In this document: positions 37,758 to 45,373 of the stretch, piece by piece | How the letters are laid out: the number at the start of each line of letters is the position of its first letter | Numbering within the stretch: the first letter of the stretch is position 1 | Assembly: GCA_902386135.1 (NCBI GenBank) | Contig: CABMIB010000043.1 | Location: 22,109-86,108, forward strand | Direction: 5' to 3' | Length of the DNA: 64,000 nt | Source: an uncultured archaeon | GTDB taxonomy: Archaea; Halobacteriota; Methanosarcinia; Methanosarcinales; Methanoperedenaceae | The notes under the pieces: generated by a model | Database searches by the model: none | Seen by the model: only the letters and a program-made list of their open reading frames with translations | Told to the model about the DNA's origin: nothing | Made by a program: the position numbers and the translations under genes

Positions 37758-38864
37758 ATGATGCTATATGAACATGCGGCCAAGGAGATATTTTCGCGAT
37801 ACAGTATCCCGGTCCCCGAAGGAAGTCTTACCACAAGGGCGGATGATGCGGGCGCAATAGCCAAAAAACTGGGAAGCGTTGTCGTTAAAGCCCAGGTCAC
37901 GGCCGGCGGAAGGGGAAAAGCCGGCGGTATCCTTACAGCCGCAACTCCGGATGAAGCAGTAAGGGATGCACAGCGTATCCTTGGTATGTCAATAAAAGGA
38001 TTGCCAGTTAAAAAAGTACTTGTCGAGGAATACAAGAAGCCGGATAAAGAGATGTACCTGGGGATAACCATCGACAGGAAGGCGCGCCGCCCGATAATAA
38101 TGGCAAGCACAGAAGGCGGCGTGGACATCGAAGAGACAGCCCGGAGCACTCCTGAAAAGATTTTCAGGGTGCATATTAACCCGCTGGCAGGGCTCCATGA
38201 GTACCAGGCGAGGGAGGTCGCATATTTCCTGGGCAGGGAAAGTTCGGCGCAGATCATCGATGTTGTAAAGAAACTCTACCGTGTTTTTACTAATAATGAC
38301 TGCACGCTTGCCGAGATAAACCCCCTGGCTCAAACAGGAGGGGCGATTATTGCGCTTGATGCAAAAATGATCATCGACGATAATGCCCTGTTCAGGCAGC
38401 AGGTCGAAGAAGAGGAAGAAGATACTCTTTCCGGGCTTGCAAAAAAGCATGGGATGAGCTATGTCGCTCTTGAGGGCGATATCGGGTGTATAATAAACGG
38501 TGCAGGGCTTGCGATGGCGACGCTTGATATGATAAAACAATATGGCGGCGAGCCTGCCAATTTCATGGATGTAAGGGCGGGAGCAAGTGAAGAGCAGGTA
38601 AAAACTGCGCTGCGGATAGTATCATCCAATAAAAATGTAAAGACCATACTCATCAATATCTTTGGCGGTCTTACAAAATGCGATGAAGTGGCGCGCGCAA
38701 TAATCGACGTAAGCCCGGAAATAAAAGTGCCTTTTGTTGTGAGGCTTGCCGGGACGAACGAAAAAGAGGGGCGGGCGATGCTTGAAAGGCTGGGCATAAC
38801 CTTTGCATCGTCCACAGAGGAAGCTGCAAGAAAGGTGATAGAACTTGGGCATACTTATAGATAA
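37758..38864 (+). CDS. sucC: Succinyl-CoA synthetase (ADP-forming) beta subunit
   Basis: A 368-residue ATP-grasp protein. The N-terminal LYEHAAKEIFSRYSIPVPEG, the VKAQVTAGGRGKAGG loop, LAEINPL, and the C-terminal GAGLAMATLDMIKQYGGEPANF and NIFGGLTKCDEVA motifs are typical. With SucD it interconverts succinyl-CoA and succinate with nucleotide phosphorylation. ATG codons at 37758 and 37761 follow an AAGGGGTG ribosome-binding site. It overlaps sucD by 20 nt. Confidence 0.95.
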   Translation: MMLYEHAAKEIFSRYSIPVPEGSLTTRADDAGAIAKKLGSVVVKAQVTAGGRGKAGGILTAATPDEAVRDAQRILGMSIKGLPVKKVLVEEYKKPDKEMYLGITIDRKARRPIIMASTEGGVDIEETARSTPEKIFRVHINPLAGLHEYQAREVAYFLGRESSAQIIDVVKKLYRVFTNNDCTLAEINPLAQTGGAIIALDAKMIIDDNALFRQQVEEEEEDTLSGLAKKHGMSYVALEGDIGCIINGAGLAMATLDMIKQYGGEPANFMDVRAGASEEQVKTALRIVSSNKNVKTILINIFGGLTKCDEVARAIIDVSPEIKVPFVVRLAGTNEKEGRAMLERLGITFASSTEEAARKVIELGHTYR

Positions 38865-39708
38865 AAATACGCGCGTTCTGGTGCAAGGGATCACAGGGCG
38901 TGAAGGGTCATTCCAGGTAAAACAGATGCAGGAGTTCGGGACGAACGTCGTGGGAGGCGTAACGCCGGGCAAAGGAGGAAGCGAAGTATACGGAGTTTCG
39001 GTCTTTGATTCCGTAGCCGGAGCGGTTGATGAGGTAAAACCCAATGCTTCGGTCATCTTTGTCCCCCCCAAGTTCGCGGCGGATTCTATCTTTGAGTCCA
39101 TAGACAGTGAAATCGGGTTGATAGTGTGCATTACCGAAGGTGTCCCTGAGCATGATATGATGCGTGTGTGCGCCTATCTTGAAAACTCAAATTCGAGGCT
39201 TATCGGTCCGAACTGCCCAGGCCTGACAACGCCAGGTGAATCAAAAATCGGCATAATGCCAAACCCGATTCACAGGGAAGGGAACGTCGGACTGGTATCA
39301 AGGAGCGGTACGCTTACATACGAGATAATAGACCTTTTATCAAAGAGCGGGATCGGGCAATCAACATCCGTTGGCATAGGTGGCGACCCTTTGATAGGTA
39401 CGTCTTTTGAGGATATACTGCAGCTATTTGAAAAAGACCCGATGACCCATGCGGTCGTGCTTGTTGGGGAGATAGGAGGGACGGCCGAGCAGGATTCGAT
39501 AGAGTACATAAAACAGATGGACAAGCCTGTTATCGCTTACGTGGTCGGTGTTTCAGCGCCCCCGGGAAAGACAATGGGTCATGCGGGAGCTATCGTATCG
39601 ATGGGGGGGGGCACAGCGCTTGAGAAAATCCATGCGTTTGAGAAGGCGGGCATCACGGTAGGAAGAAGCCCTGGGGATATAGTGCAGAAAGTTAAAACTA
39701 TATTATAA
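38845..39708 (+). CDS. sucD: Succinyl-CoA synthetase (ADP-forming) alpha subunit
   Basis: A 287-residue protein. The CoA-binding N-terminus ([19 protein letters not shown]) matches the family start, fixing a TTG start at 38845 inside sucC. The phosphohistidine motif is [12 protein letters not shown] near residue 245, and GPNCPGL is also present. It forms the heteromeric synthetase with SucC. The sucC-sucD overlap shows translational coupling. Confidence 0.95.
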   Translation: MGILIDKNTRVLVQGITGREGSFQVKQMQEFGTNVVGGVTPGKGGSEVYGVSVFDSVAGAVDEVKPNASVIFVPPKFAADSIFESIDSEIGLIVCITEGVPEHDMMRVCAYLENSNSRLIGPNCPGLTTPGESKIGIMPNPIHREGNVGLVSRSGTLTYEIIDLLSKSGIGQSTSVGIGGDPLIGTSFEDILQLFEKDPMTHAVVLVGEIGGTAEQDSIEYIKQMDKPVIAYVVGVSAPPGKTMGHAGAIVSMGGGTALEKIHAFEKAGITVGRSPGDIVQKVKTIL

Positions 39709-39741
39709 ATTAGATATTTTTATTAATATGCACAACCGAAA

Positions 39742-39754
39742 GTTATATATATAC
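39742..39754 (+). promoter_or_regulatory. TATA promoter of the small-ORF transcript
   Basis: AGTTATATATATACT is a strong TATA box about 40 nt upstream of an ATG at 39786. TTGGAGG lies between as a ribosome-binding site. It is independent of sucCD, which ended at 39708. Confidence 0.55.
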
Positions 39755-39785
39755 TAATCCGCTGTATTATGTATTGGAGGCTGAC

Positions 39786-39887
39786 ATGATAATCATCATT
39801 ACTATGAAAAATAGTTGTGATAATATATATGAAAATATCCATGAGTCCGAGCCCGCTACCTCCTACGGGTTGCTCTTCTGTTGCTAA
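39786..39887 (+). CDS. 33-residue small protein with its own promoter
   Basis: The frame starts at an ATG 7 nt after GGAGG and runs MIIIITMKNSCDN to ATSYGLLFCC with a TAA at 39885-39887. It ends in a Cys-Cys pair. Its 3' half lies inside a strong RNA secondary structure, so the ORF and the RNA fold overlap. Promoter, ribosome-binding site and structured 3' end make a real transcript likely. Whether the peptide is functional is open. No family recognised. Confidence 0.45.
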   Translation: MIIIITMKNSCDNIYENIHESEPATSYGLLFCC

Positions 39888-39914
39888 ATAGGGGGTGAAA
39901 ATCCCCCCTCGGAC
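39845..39914 (+). ncRNA. Three-way-junction RNA element at the 3' end of the small-ORF transcript
   Basis: A closing 7-bp stem GTCCGAG (39845-39851)/CTCGGAC (39908-39914) encloses two hairpins: CCCG (39852-39855)/CGGG (39866-39869), and GGGGG (39891-39895)/CCCCC (39903-39907) with the 7-nt loop TGAAAAT. The last arm stacks directly on the closing stem, as in a tRNA T arm, but no anticodon arm forms. It may be a terminator, a riboregulator or a tRNA-like fold. Confidence 0.5.
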
Positions 39915-39926
39915 AATTTCCTCCTT

Positions 39927-42900
39927 TTAGAGAGTAGTAGCAAATTCAAGCTCTTTCTCCCCGGCAAGACCCTTTCTCGATATCCTGACCTTTATGGTAT
40001 CGCCTTTCTTTTTATCGAACATGGCGATCTTTACATCGTCTATGGCTTCAATCTTCCAGTCGTCGATAGAGAGCAGGGTATCATTATTCTGGAGTCCTGC
40101 TTTCTCTGCTACGCTTTCATTTTCGACGCTGGATATCTTAACACTGCCATTCACTTCAGTCGGGAAAATCCCGAGCTGGAGAACGGGAAGCGGCGATACG
40201 GGTTTCGGGAAAAGCACAAAATCCCCCACATCCCCGTCAATGCTTTCAGGGTTTTGTACCAATGTTGCGTAATCTTTTGCGTTCAGCCTGTATGCCCGTT
40301 TCGGGATACCCGAGCCATACATGATATGTCCCGAACCTGCAAGTACAACAATGTTATAATCCGGTTTTTGTTTCAGGAATTCATCTATGGAGTGGGCCAT
40401 GGTCTCATCCCAGATTATCTGGGATTGATAGAAATAGTTAAAGTTCCCGAATCCCTGGTCAGCATGCTGGTCAAAAACCTGTTTAAGACTTCTTTTGTAA
40501 TCCTCATCCGACATATCCATATCCGCAGGGAGTTGTTTTTTTTCATCATCAGTCAAGGCATCAAGACCGCCTTTTGAAACATTTTCAATGATCTCTGACC
40601 GCTGGTTAAGCGCTACTATCGGGATTTTCTTTGCTTTTGCAAATTCGATAATTTCCCTGTAAAGATTGTAATCATATCCCCATCTCTTGAAATACTGGGT
40701 TTTCTTTAAAAATTCCTTTTCTGTTATGTTTCCCGAGATGTAATCATCAACTGCCTTCTGGAATGGTTTCTGGAACATCTCCATGCCAATTGCAAACTTG
40801 TTGCCCTGCCCGGAGAGGTTCATAATAACCGCAAGCTGCACCTTATGTTCTTCATAATTGGTATGTGTTTCCCCGATGTAGATAATTTTCTTATTGGAAA
40901 TATTACGGATAATATCATCAAGCTTAATTGTCCTTTGGGGCTGGATGCCCAGCACAGGCTCGTTTAAACTGACCCTTATCCCCTGTTCGGTCTCATCTGT
41001 CCTGTTTTCTACATTTTTACCTTTTTCGAATCTTATAAAAGAATACTGCCCGTAGTGGAATATCTTTCCTGACGCAAGGTCGATCTCTTCCTTTGAATCA
41101 CCATCGGCAACAGCTACCACATTTGATGTATTCAGGGGATTTTCCGCTATGGCAAGGCTGAATCCGGCATCCGGCTTTTTCCATCCGCCAAAGAGCCTTT
41201 TAAGTACCGGGCTATCGTAACCTAATACGAGAAGGGAGGATGCCGTTATATTCTCATCCCTGAGCTCTTTTTCCTCTTTTGGAATAAAACCCTCAGCTTT
41301 GAAAATGTCGATTAAACCCTCGTATTTTTTTTTATCTTTTTCAGGAATAACGATAAGCCCATTTTCATCTCCCAGCAGCCTTGCTATAACAGGCGGGTAT
41401 TCATTTTCGGAGAGATTGCGCATCAAGTCGTAGTCGCCATCAAAAACAAGCTCCGGAGGTGTGCCGTTTAAAGGGACATCAAAGGACTCATTTTCCTTTT
41501 TCACATTCAATATCTTTATGAAGCCGCCTTTGTCCGTATTTATCTTGAGCGACAGGTTAAATTGATACGGCTCACCTTCCTGGATGATCCTGAAAGATAC
41601 TGTCGGGACGCCATTTAAGACCGTTACTCTCTGGTCTTCTATATCGATTGAGATTTCACCTTTCCTGTAAAGCCACTGGTTGAAAAACCACTCAAGGTTC
41701 CTGCCCGAGGCATTTTCAAAGGCCATTCTCACATCGTCCCATGTTGCTTCCCGGGATGCTTTTTCTTTGATGAGCCCCCTTAATCCCCTGTAGAATGCAT
41801 CATCTCCTATTTCATTATTTAGCATATTAAATAACATTGTCCCTTTTCCATAACCAATTGCCTCAGACGCGAAATCCGTCCTCCCGAAGAAATCGGCAAG
41901 CTCAGTCTCTTTATCGGGCTTAACATAGCTCTGGTAGTCAATGAGGAGTTTCTTTCTGTACTTTCCGCCTTCGCCTTTTTGCTTTTCAAAAAACTGGTCT
42001 GACTGGTAAGTAGTAAGACCTTCTATCCAGTTCCCCTTTTCAAAGTCATCGTAAACATAATTTCCAAACCACTGGTGCAGGATCTCATGACCCAAGGATG
42101 TATTGGCAATGAAAGGAAGGCGGATCACATCACTGCCCAGAAGCGTAAACGTGGGCATTGAATACCCGGTAGGGAGAACGTCCTCCACAACAGAAAACCG
42201 CCTGTAGGGATAAGGGCCGATAAGCCCCTCGTACATCCCTATATATTTCTTTGTGTATTCGACGTAAGTTTTTGCGCGTGAGACATTTTCAAGATATCCG
42301 ATAATATCACGTGAGACGTCGCCGGGGAAAAAATACATATAAATATCTACGCCGTGAAAGGTCTCTTTCTGTACCATGTATTTGCCTGCAGCAAGGTTTA
42401 TTACGGTCAAGGGGTAAGGAAAATTGAAAGAATACTCACTGCCCTGCGGCGTATCTGCAGCAGTAATCTCATCCGCCTCGGAGACTGCAGTGAAATCTTT
42501 CGGAAGGAGAGCTTTCAGGCGATAATACGCTCTGCCTTCTATACGGGGATACCATGTACCTGTCAGGGATATTCCTTCCTCACTGATAATATCATTCGAA
42601 ACCACACCGGCATTCCCAGGGTTTCCACTTCCATTAACTTCCCCGAACGTACCATCGAAAAATATTTCAAGCGTACCCGTGTTGTTCACTTTAAACATCC
42701 CCTCTTTAATCTCGGGCGAAACAGGCAAGCCGTTCAGCTTTACGGATGTGATCTCGAGATTGCCGGTAGAAATATTCATTTCCCTGTTCTCTGGAAGGGT
42801 GATCGTTGAGACGCCTTTGATAAGATTTTTTGAAATATCGAACGAGACAGAAAGGTTGTAAAGCGGAAGGTTTTCCCCTGCCTGTACAGTGCATATGAAA

Positions 42901-42941
42901 GTTCCACTTACGAGAAGTGCAATAAGTATTATGAGCTTCAT
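39927..42941 (-). CDS. Secreted M1-like metallopeptidase / ChaN haem-binding / PDZ fusion
   Basis: About 1,004 residues from the ATG at 42941, chosen because GGGGGT precedes it and a signal peptide follows (KLIILIALLVSGTFICTVQA). The longer frame to 43058 adds an unlikely leader. The N-terminal half is a gluzincin: HEILHQWFGN with the third zinc ligand in NWIEGLTTY. The middle is a ChaN/Cofac_haem_bdg domain (IIYIGETHTNYEEH, IGMEMFQKPFQ, IVVLAGSGHIMYG). The C-terminus is a PDZ domain (SVENESVAEKAGLQNNDTLLSID). In a cytochrome-rich cell it could degrade exported proteins and bind released haem (inference). The order peptidase-ChaN-PDZ in one chain is unusual. Confidence 0.85.
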   Translation of the reverse strand: MKLIILIALLVSGTFICTVQAGENLPLYNLSVSFDISKNLIKGVSTITLPENREMNISTGNLEITSVKLNGLPVSPEIKEGMFKVNNTGTLEIFFDGTFGEVNGSGNPGNAGVVSNDIISEEGISLTGTWYPRIEGRAYYRLKALLPKDFTAVSEADEITAADTPQGSEYSFNFPYPLTVINLAAGKYMVQKETFHGVDIYMYFFPGDVSRDIIGYLENVSRAKTYVEYTKKYIGMYEGLIGPYPYRRFSVVEDVLPTGYSMPTFTLLGSDVIRLPFIANTSLGHEILHQWFGNYVYDDFEKGNWIEGLTTYQSDQFFEKQKGEGGKYRKKLLIDYQSYVKPDKETELADFFGRTDFASEAIGYGKGTMLFNMLNNEIGDDAFYRGLRGLIKEKASREATWDDVRMAFENASGRNLEWFFNQWLYRKGEISIDIEDQRVTVLNGVPTVSFRIIQEGEPYQFNLSLKINTDKGGFIKILNVKKENESFDVPLNGTPPELVFDGDYDLMRNLSENEYPPVIARLLGDENGLIVIPEKDKKKYEGLIDIFKAEGFIPKEEKELRDENITASSLLVLGYDSPVLKRLFGGWKKPDAGFSLAIAENPLNTSNVVAVADGDSKEEIDLASGKIFHYGQYSFIRFEKGKNVENRTDETEQGIRVSLNEPVLGIQPQRTIKLDDIIRNISNKKIIYIGETHTNYEEHKVQLAVIMNLSGQGNKFAIGMEMFQKPFQKAVDDYISGNITEKEFLKKTQYFKRWGYDYNLYREIIEFAKAKKIPIVALNQRSEIIENVSKGGLDALTDDEKKQLPADMDMSDEDYKRSLKQVFDQHADQGFGNFNYFYQSQIIWDETMAHSIDEFLKQKPDYNIVVLAGSGHIMYGSGIPKRAYRLNAKDYATLVQNPESIDGDVGDFVLFPKPVSPLPVLQLGIFPTEVNGSVKISSVENESVAEKAGLQNNDTLLSIDDWKIEAIDDVKIAMFDKKKGDTIKVRISRKGLAGEKELEFATTL

Positions 42942-43134
42942 CTTAACCCCCAATATCAGATTCCATTTCTGATTGTTACAATCAACATTATAAATTCGTC
43001 TTACATTAAATAAAGTTTTGTCTGATAAATGCACTTCATTTATTGCGGAGAAAGTCATAATATTAATAGACAGTCTAACTTGAAAGGTTAATCAATGTAA
43101 GTGGCATATCAATCATCCGTAGGAGGTCAGGATA

Positions 43135-43521
43135 ATGAAAAGAATTTACACCATCGCTGCGATGCTTGTTTTCCTGGTTTTGCTGGGCGGCTGCATTTCT
43201 AAAGAGGTCATGCTGGGTGCTGGCGACAACGCCCGCCAGATTGAGCTGAATAAAGGTCAGACTCTTATCATTACGCTGGAGGCTAACCCGACCACCGGCT
43301 ATACGTGGGAAGCTGCGGAATTTGATGAGCATGTACTGCGCCAGGTGGGAGAAACTAAGTTCCAGCCGCAGTCCAGTGCGATAGGCGCTGGCGGTATGCA
43401 GACACTGCGTTTTGAAGCTATAAACACGGGAAAGACTTCACTCAAACTGGTATATCACCGGCCATGGGAAAATAATGTGGAACCCTTGAAGAATTTTTCT
43501 ATCCAGGTAGTCGTGCGCTGA
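43135..43521 (+). CDS. Chagasin-like (I42) protease inhibitor lipoprotein
   Basis: A 128-residue protein. The lipobox LLGGC gives an anchored mature protein. The inhibitor loops are NPTTGYTW, GAGGMQTLRF and YHRPWE, the three signature loops of chagasin. The family inhibits papain-like cysteine peptidases. It is transcribed away from the peptidase fusion with about 190 nt between the starts. An AGGAGGT ribosome-binding site lies upstream of the ATG. Confidence 0.92.
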   Translation: MKRIYTIAAMLVFLVLLGGCISKEVMLGAGDNARQIELNKGQTLIITLEANPTTGYTWEAAEFDEHVLRQVGETKFQPQSSAIGAGGMQTLRFEAINTGKTSLKLVYHRPWENNVEPLKNFSIQVVVR

Positions 43522-43598
43522 TCCAAAGATAGTGTTTAACTTAAGGTTATTATTGAACAACCTTTCTGAGTTCTGTCAGAGAGATGAGCTATATAAAA

Positions 43599-43676
43599 CA
43601 CCGCAAAGGGCGCAAAGAACGCAAAGTAAAGCAATAGAAATAGAAACTCTTTGCGAACTTTGCGTTCTTTGCGGTG
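43599..43676. repeat. Palindromic intergenic repeat, copy B
   Basis: CACCGCAAAGGGCGCAAAG and its inverted partner CTTTGCGTTCTTTGCGGTG bracket a short AT-rich loop, giving the most symmetrical hairpin of the three copies. It lies between the convergent-free 3' end of the inhibitor gene and the argG promoter. Confidence 0.8.
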
Positions 43677-43712
43677 AACGCTCATGGTTTACCTGATATG
43701 CAGCCGAAAATT

Positions 43713-43728
43713 ATTATGTTAACATAAT
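43713..43728. promoter_or_regulatory. Perfect 16-bp palindrome upstream of argG
   Basis: ATTATGTTAACATAAT is a perfect inverted repeat centred about 60 nt upstream of the argG start, just before a TATA-like AAACTATTAATC. It is a candidate operator for a dimeric regulator of arginine synthesis (inference). Confidence 0.4.
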
Positions 43729-43780
43729 CGATCCAAGAAACAAAAACTATTAATCTTTCCGCACTGTTTAGCCCGCAATT

Positions 43781-44953
43781 ATGAAAAAAGTAGCACTTGC
43801 TTACTCGGGCGGACTTGATACTTCTGTCTGCATACCCTTATTAAAAGAGCATTACGGATGCGATTATGCAATCACAGTGACCGTGGACGTGGGACAGCCT
43901 GAAAAAGAGATAGTGCAGGCTGAAAAGAAAGCGGCTGTAATAAGCGATAAACATTACACGATAGACGCGAAGGATGAGTTCGTAAAGGACTATATCTTCC
44001 CTCTCATCAAAGCCAACGGCAGTTACGAAGGCTATGTCCTCGGCACATCGATAGCCCGCCCACTCATCGCCCGCAAGGTCGTCGAGATAGCGCAGAAAGA
44101 GAACGCTGATGCCCTCTGCCATGGCTGCACCGGAAAAGGCAACGACCAGTTAAGGTTCGAGGCTGTGTTCAGGAGCACTGCACTTCCGGTCATAGCTCCG
44201 ATGAGGGATATGAACCTGACGCGCGACTGGGAGATGGAGTACGCAAAGAAACACGGGATACCTGTAGCTGCCACGAAATCAAAACCGTGGAGCGTAGATG
44301 AGAATATCTGGAGCCGCAGCATCGAAGGCGGCAGGCTTGAGGAGCCTGATTTTATTCCACCTGAAGAGATATTTGAGTGGACGGTATCGCCCGAAAAAGC
44401 GCCTGGCGCAGAGACGATAGAGCTCGGTTTTGAAAAAGGCGTTCCCACATCATTGAACGGGGAAAGTCTTGATGGCGTCTCTTTGATCCGGATGCTTAAC
44501 AAAACAGGCGGCGCTCACGGCGTGGGACGCACAGACATGATAGAGGACAGGGTGCTTGGTCTAAAAGCACGGGAAAATTACGAGCATCCCGCAGCCACAA
44601 TACTGCTGACCGCACACAAAGATCTTGAGAAGCTTGTGCTTACAAGGGATGAGCTGCGCTTCAAGTCGCTCGTTGATGAGACATGGAGCGAGCTTGCGTA
44701 CAAGGGTCTCGTGGATGAGCCCCTGTATTCTGACCTGAACGCTTTTATCGACAGGACGCAGGAGAGGGTTACGGGTAATGTAAAGGTCAGGCTCTATAAA
44801 GGCAGCGCAAAGGTTGTTGCAAGGGACTCGCCGTTCGCGCTATATTCTGCCGACCTGTCATCGTTTGATAGCAAGACGATTGACCAGAAGGATGCGGAAG
44901 GATACTGCAAATACCACGGGTTCCAGGCGCGGTTGTATAAGAAGATATGTTAG
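43781..44953 (+). CDS. argG: Argininosuccinate synthase
   Basis: A 390-residue cytoplasmic enzyme. The ATP pyrophosphatase P-loop is A-Y-S-G-G-L-D-T-S (residues 7-15). The citrulline/aspartate region includes [13 protein letters not shown], and [14 protein letters not shown] is conserved. It joins citrulline (made by ArgF) and aspartate in arginine synthesis. Full length for the family. It appears to be a single gene between two palindromic repeats. Confidence 0.96.
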   Translation: MKKVALAYSGGLDTSVCIPLLKEHYGCDYAITVTVDVGQPEKEIVQAEKKAAVISDKHYTIDAKDEFVKDYIFPLIKANGSYEGYVLGTSIARPLIARKVVEIAQKENADALCHGCTGKGNDQLRFEAVFRSTALPVIAPMRDMNLTRDWEMEYAKKHGIPVAATKSKPWSVDENIWSRSIEGGRLEEPDFIPPEEIFEWTVSPEKAPGAETIELGFEKGVPTSLNGESLDGVSLIRMLNKTGGAHGVGRTDMIEDRVLGLKARENYEHPAATILLTAHKDLEKLVLTRDELRFKSLVDETWSELAYKGLVDEPLYSDLNAFIDRTQERVTGNVKVRLYKGSAKVVARDSPFALYSADLSSFDSKTIDQKDAEGYCKYHGFQARLYKKIC

Positions 44954-45373
44954 TGTCCGGCGACCTGTCGGGGTAATATAGACATCTCACCGCAAAGAAC
45001 GCAAAGTTCGCAAAGATTATTGCAGCTATGCTTTGCGTTCTTTGTCGCTGTGGTAATACATTTTCATACCAGAGAGCAAAGATCACGAAGATTCTTGTTG
45101 CTACACTTTGCGTTCTTTGCGTCCTTTACGGTGATCGAAGCTGAATCACATCATAAAACTCCCATAAAATCTCTGGACAGCAGCTTATCTGATGGAGCGA
45201 AATCTTAATAACCACCAACCGCTTAAGGGGTTAGCGGATCGAGTAGGATAATGAGGGCATTGAGGATGAACCAGAGTGAGATATAAAGGCGTTTGTAATA
45301 TGTCAAAACTTTGATTTTTGCCAGTCGGCACCTGTTATCCGAAAGGAATCTAATCATCTATAGAGGGGATAAA
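44954..45373. other. Intergenic region dominated by palindromic repeats
   Basis: Copy C of the GCAAAGAACGCAAAG repeat occupies the first third. Further on, CCGCTTAAGGGGTTAGCGG (45221-45239) can form a small hairpin. A GAGGGG ribosome-binding site precedes the surface protein start at 45374. No gene is evident. Confidence 0.55.
44988..45133. repeat. Palindromic intergenic repeat, copy C (double)
   Basis: This copy holds two adjacent hairpins of the same family. CACCGCAAAGAACGCAAAG pairs with GCTTTGCGTTCTTTG. A second, more decayed pair ends in CTTTGCGTTCTTTGCG and ACGGTG. It suggests insertion of one element next to or into another. Confidence 0.7.

Noticed and set aside
39845..39915. A tRNA gene, suggested by the 7-bp closing stem and T-arm-like hairpin
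   Set aside because: No anticodon stem can form, the usual spacer between acceptor and D arm is missing, and the T-loop sequence is TGAAAAT rather than TTCRANY.
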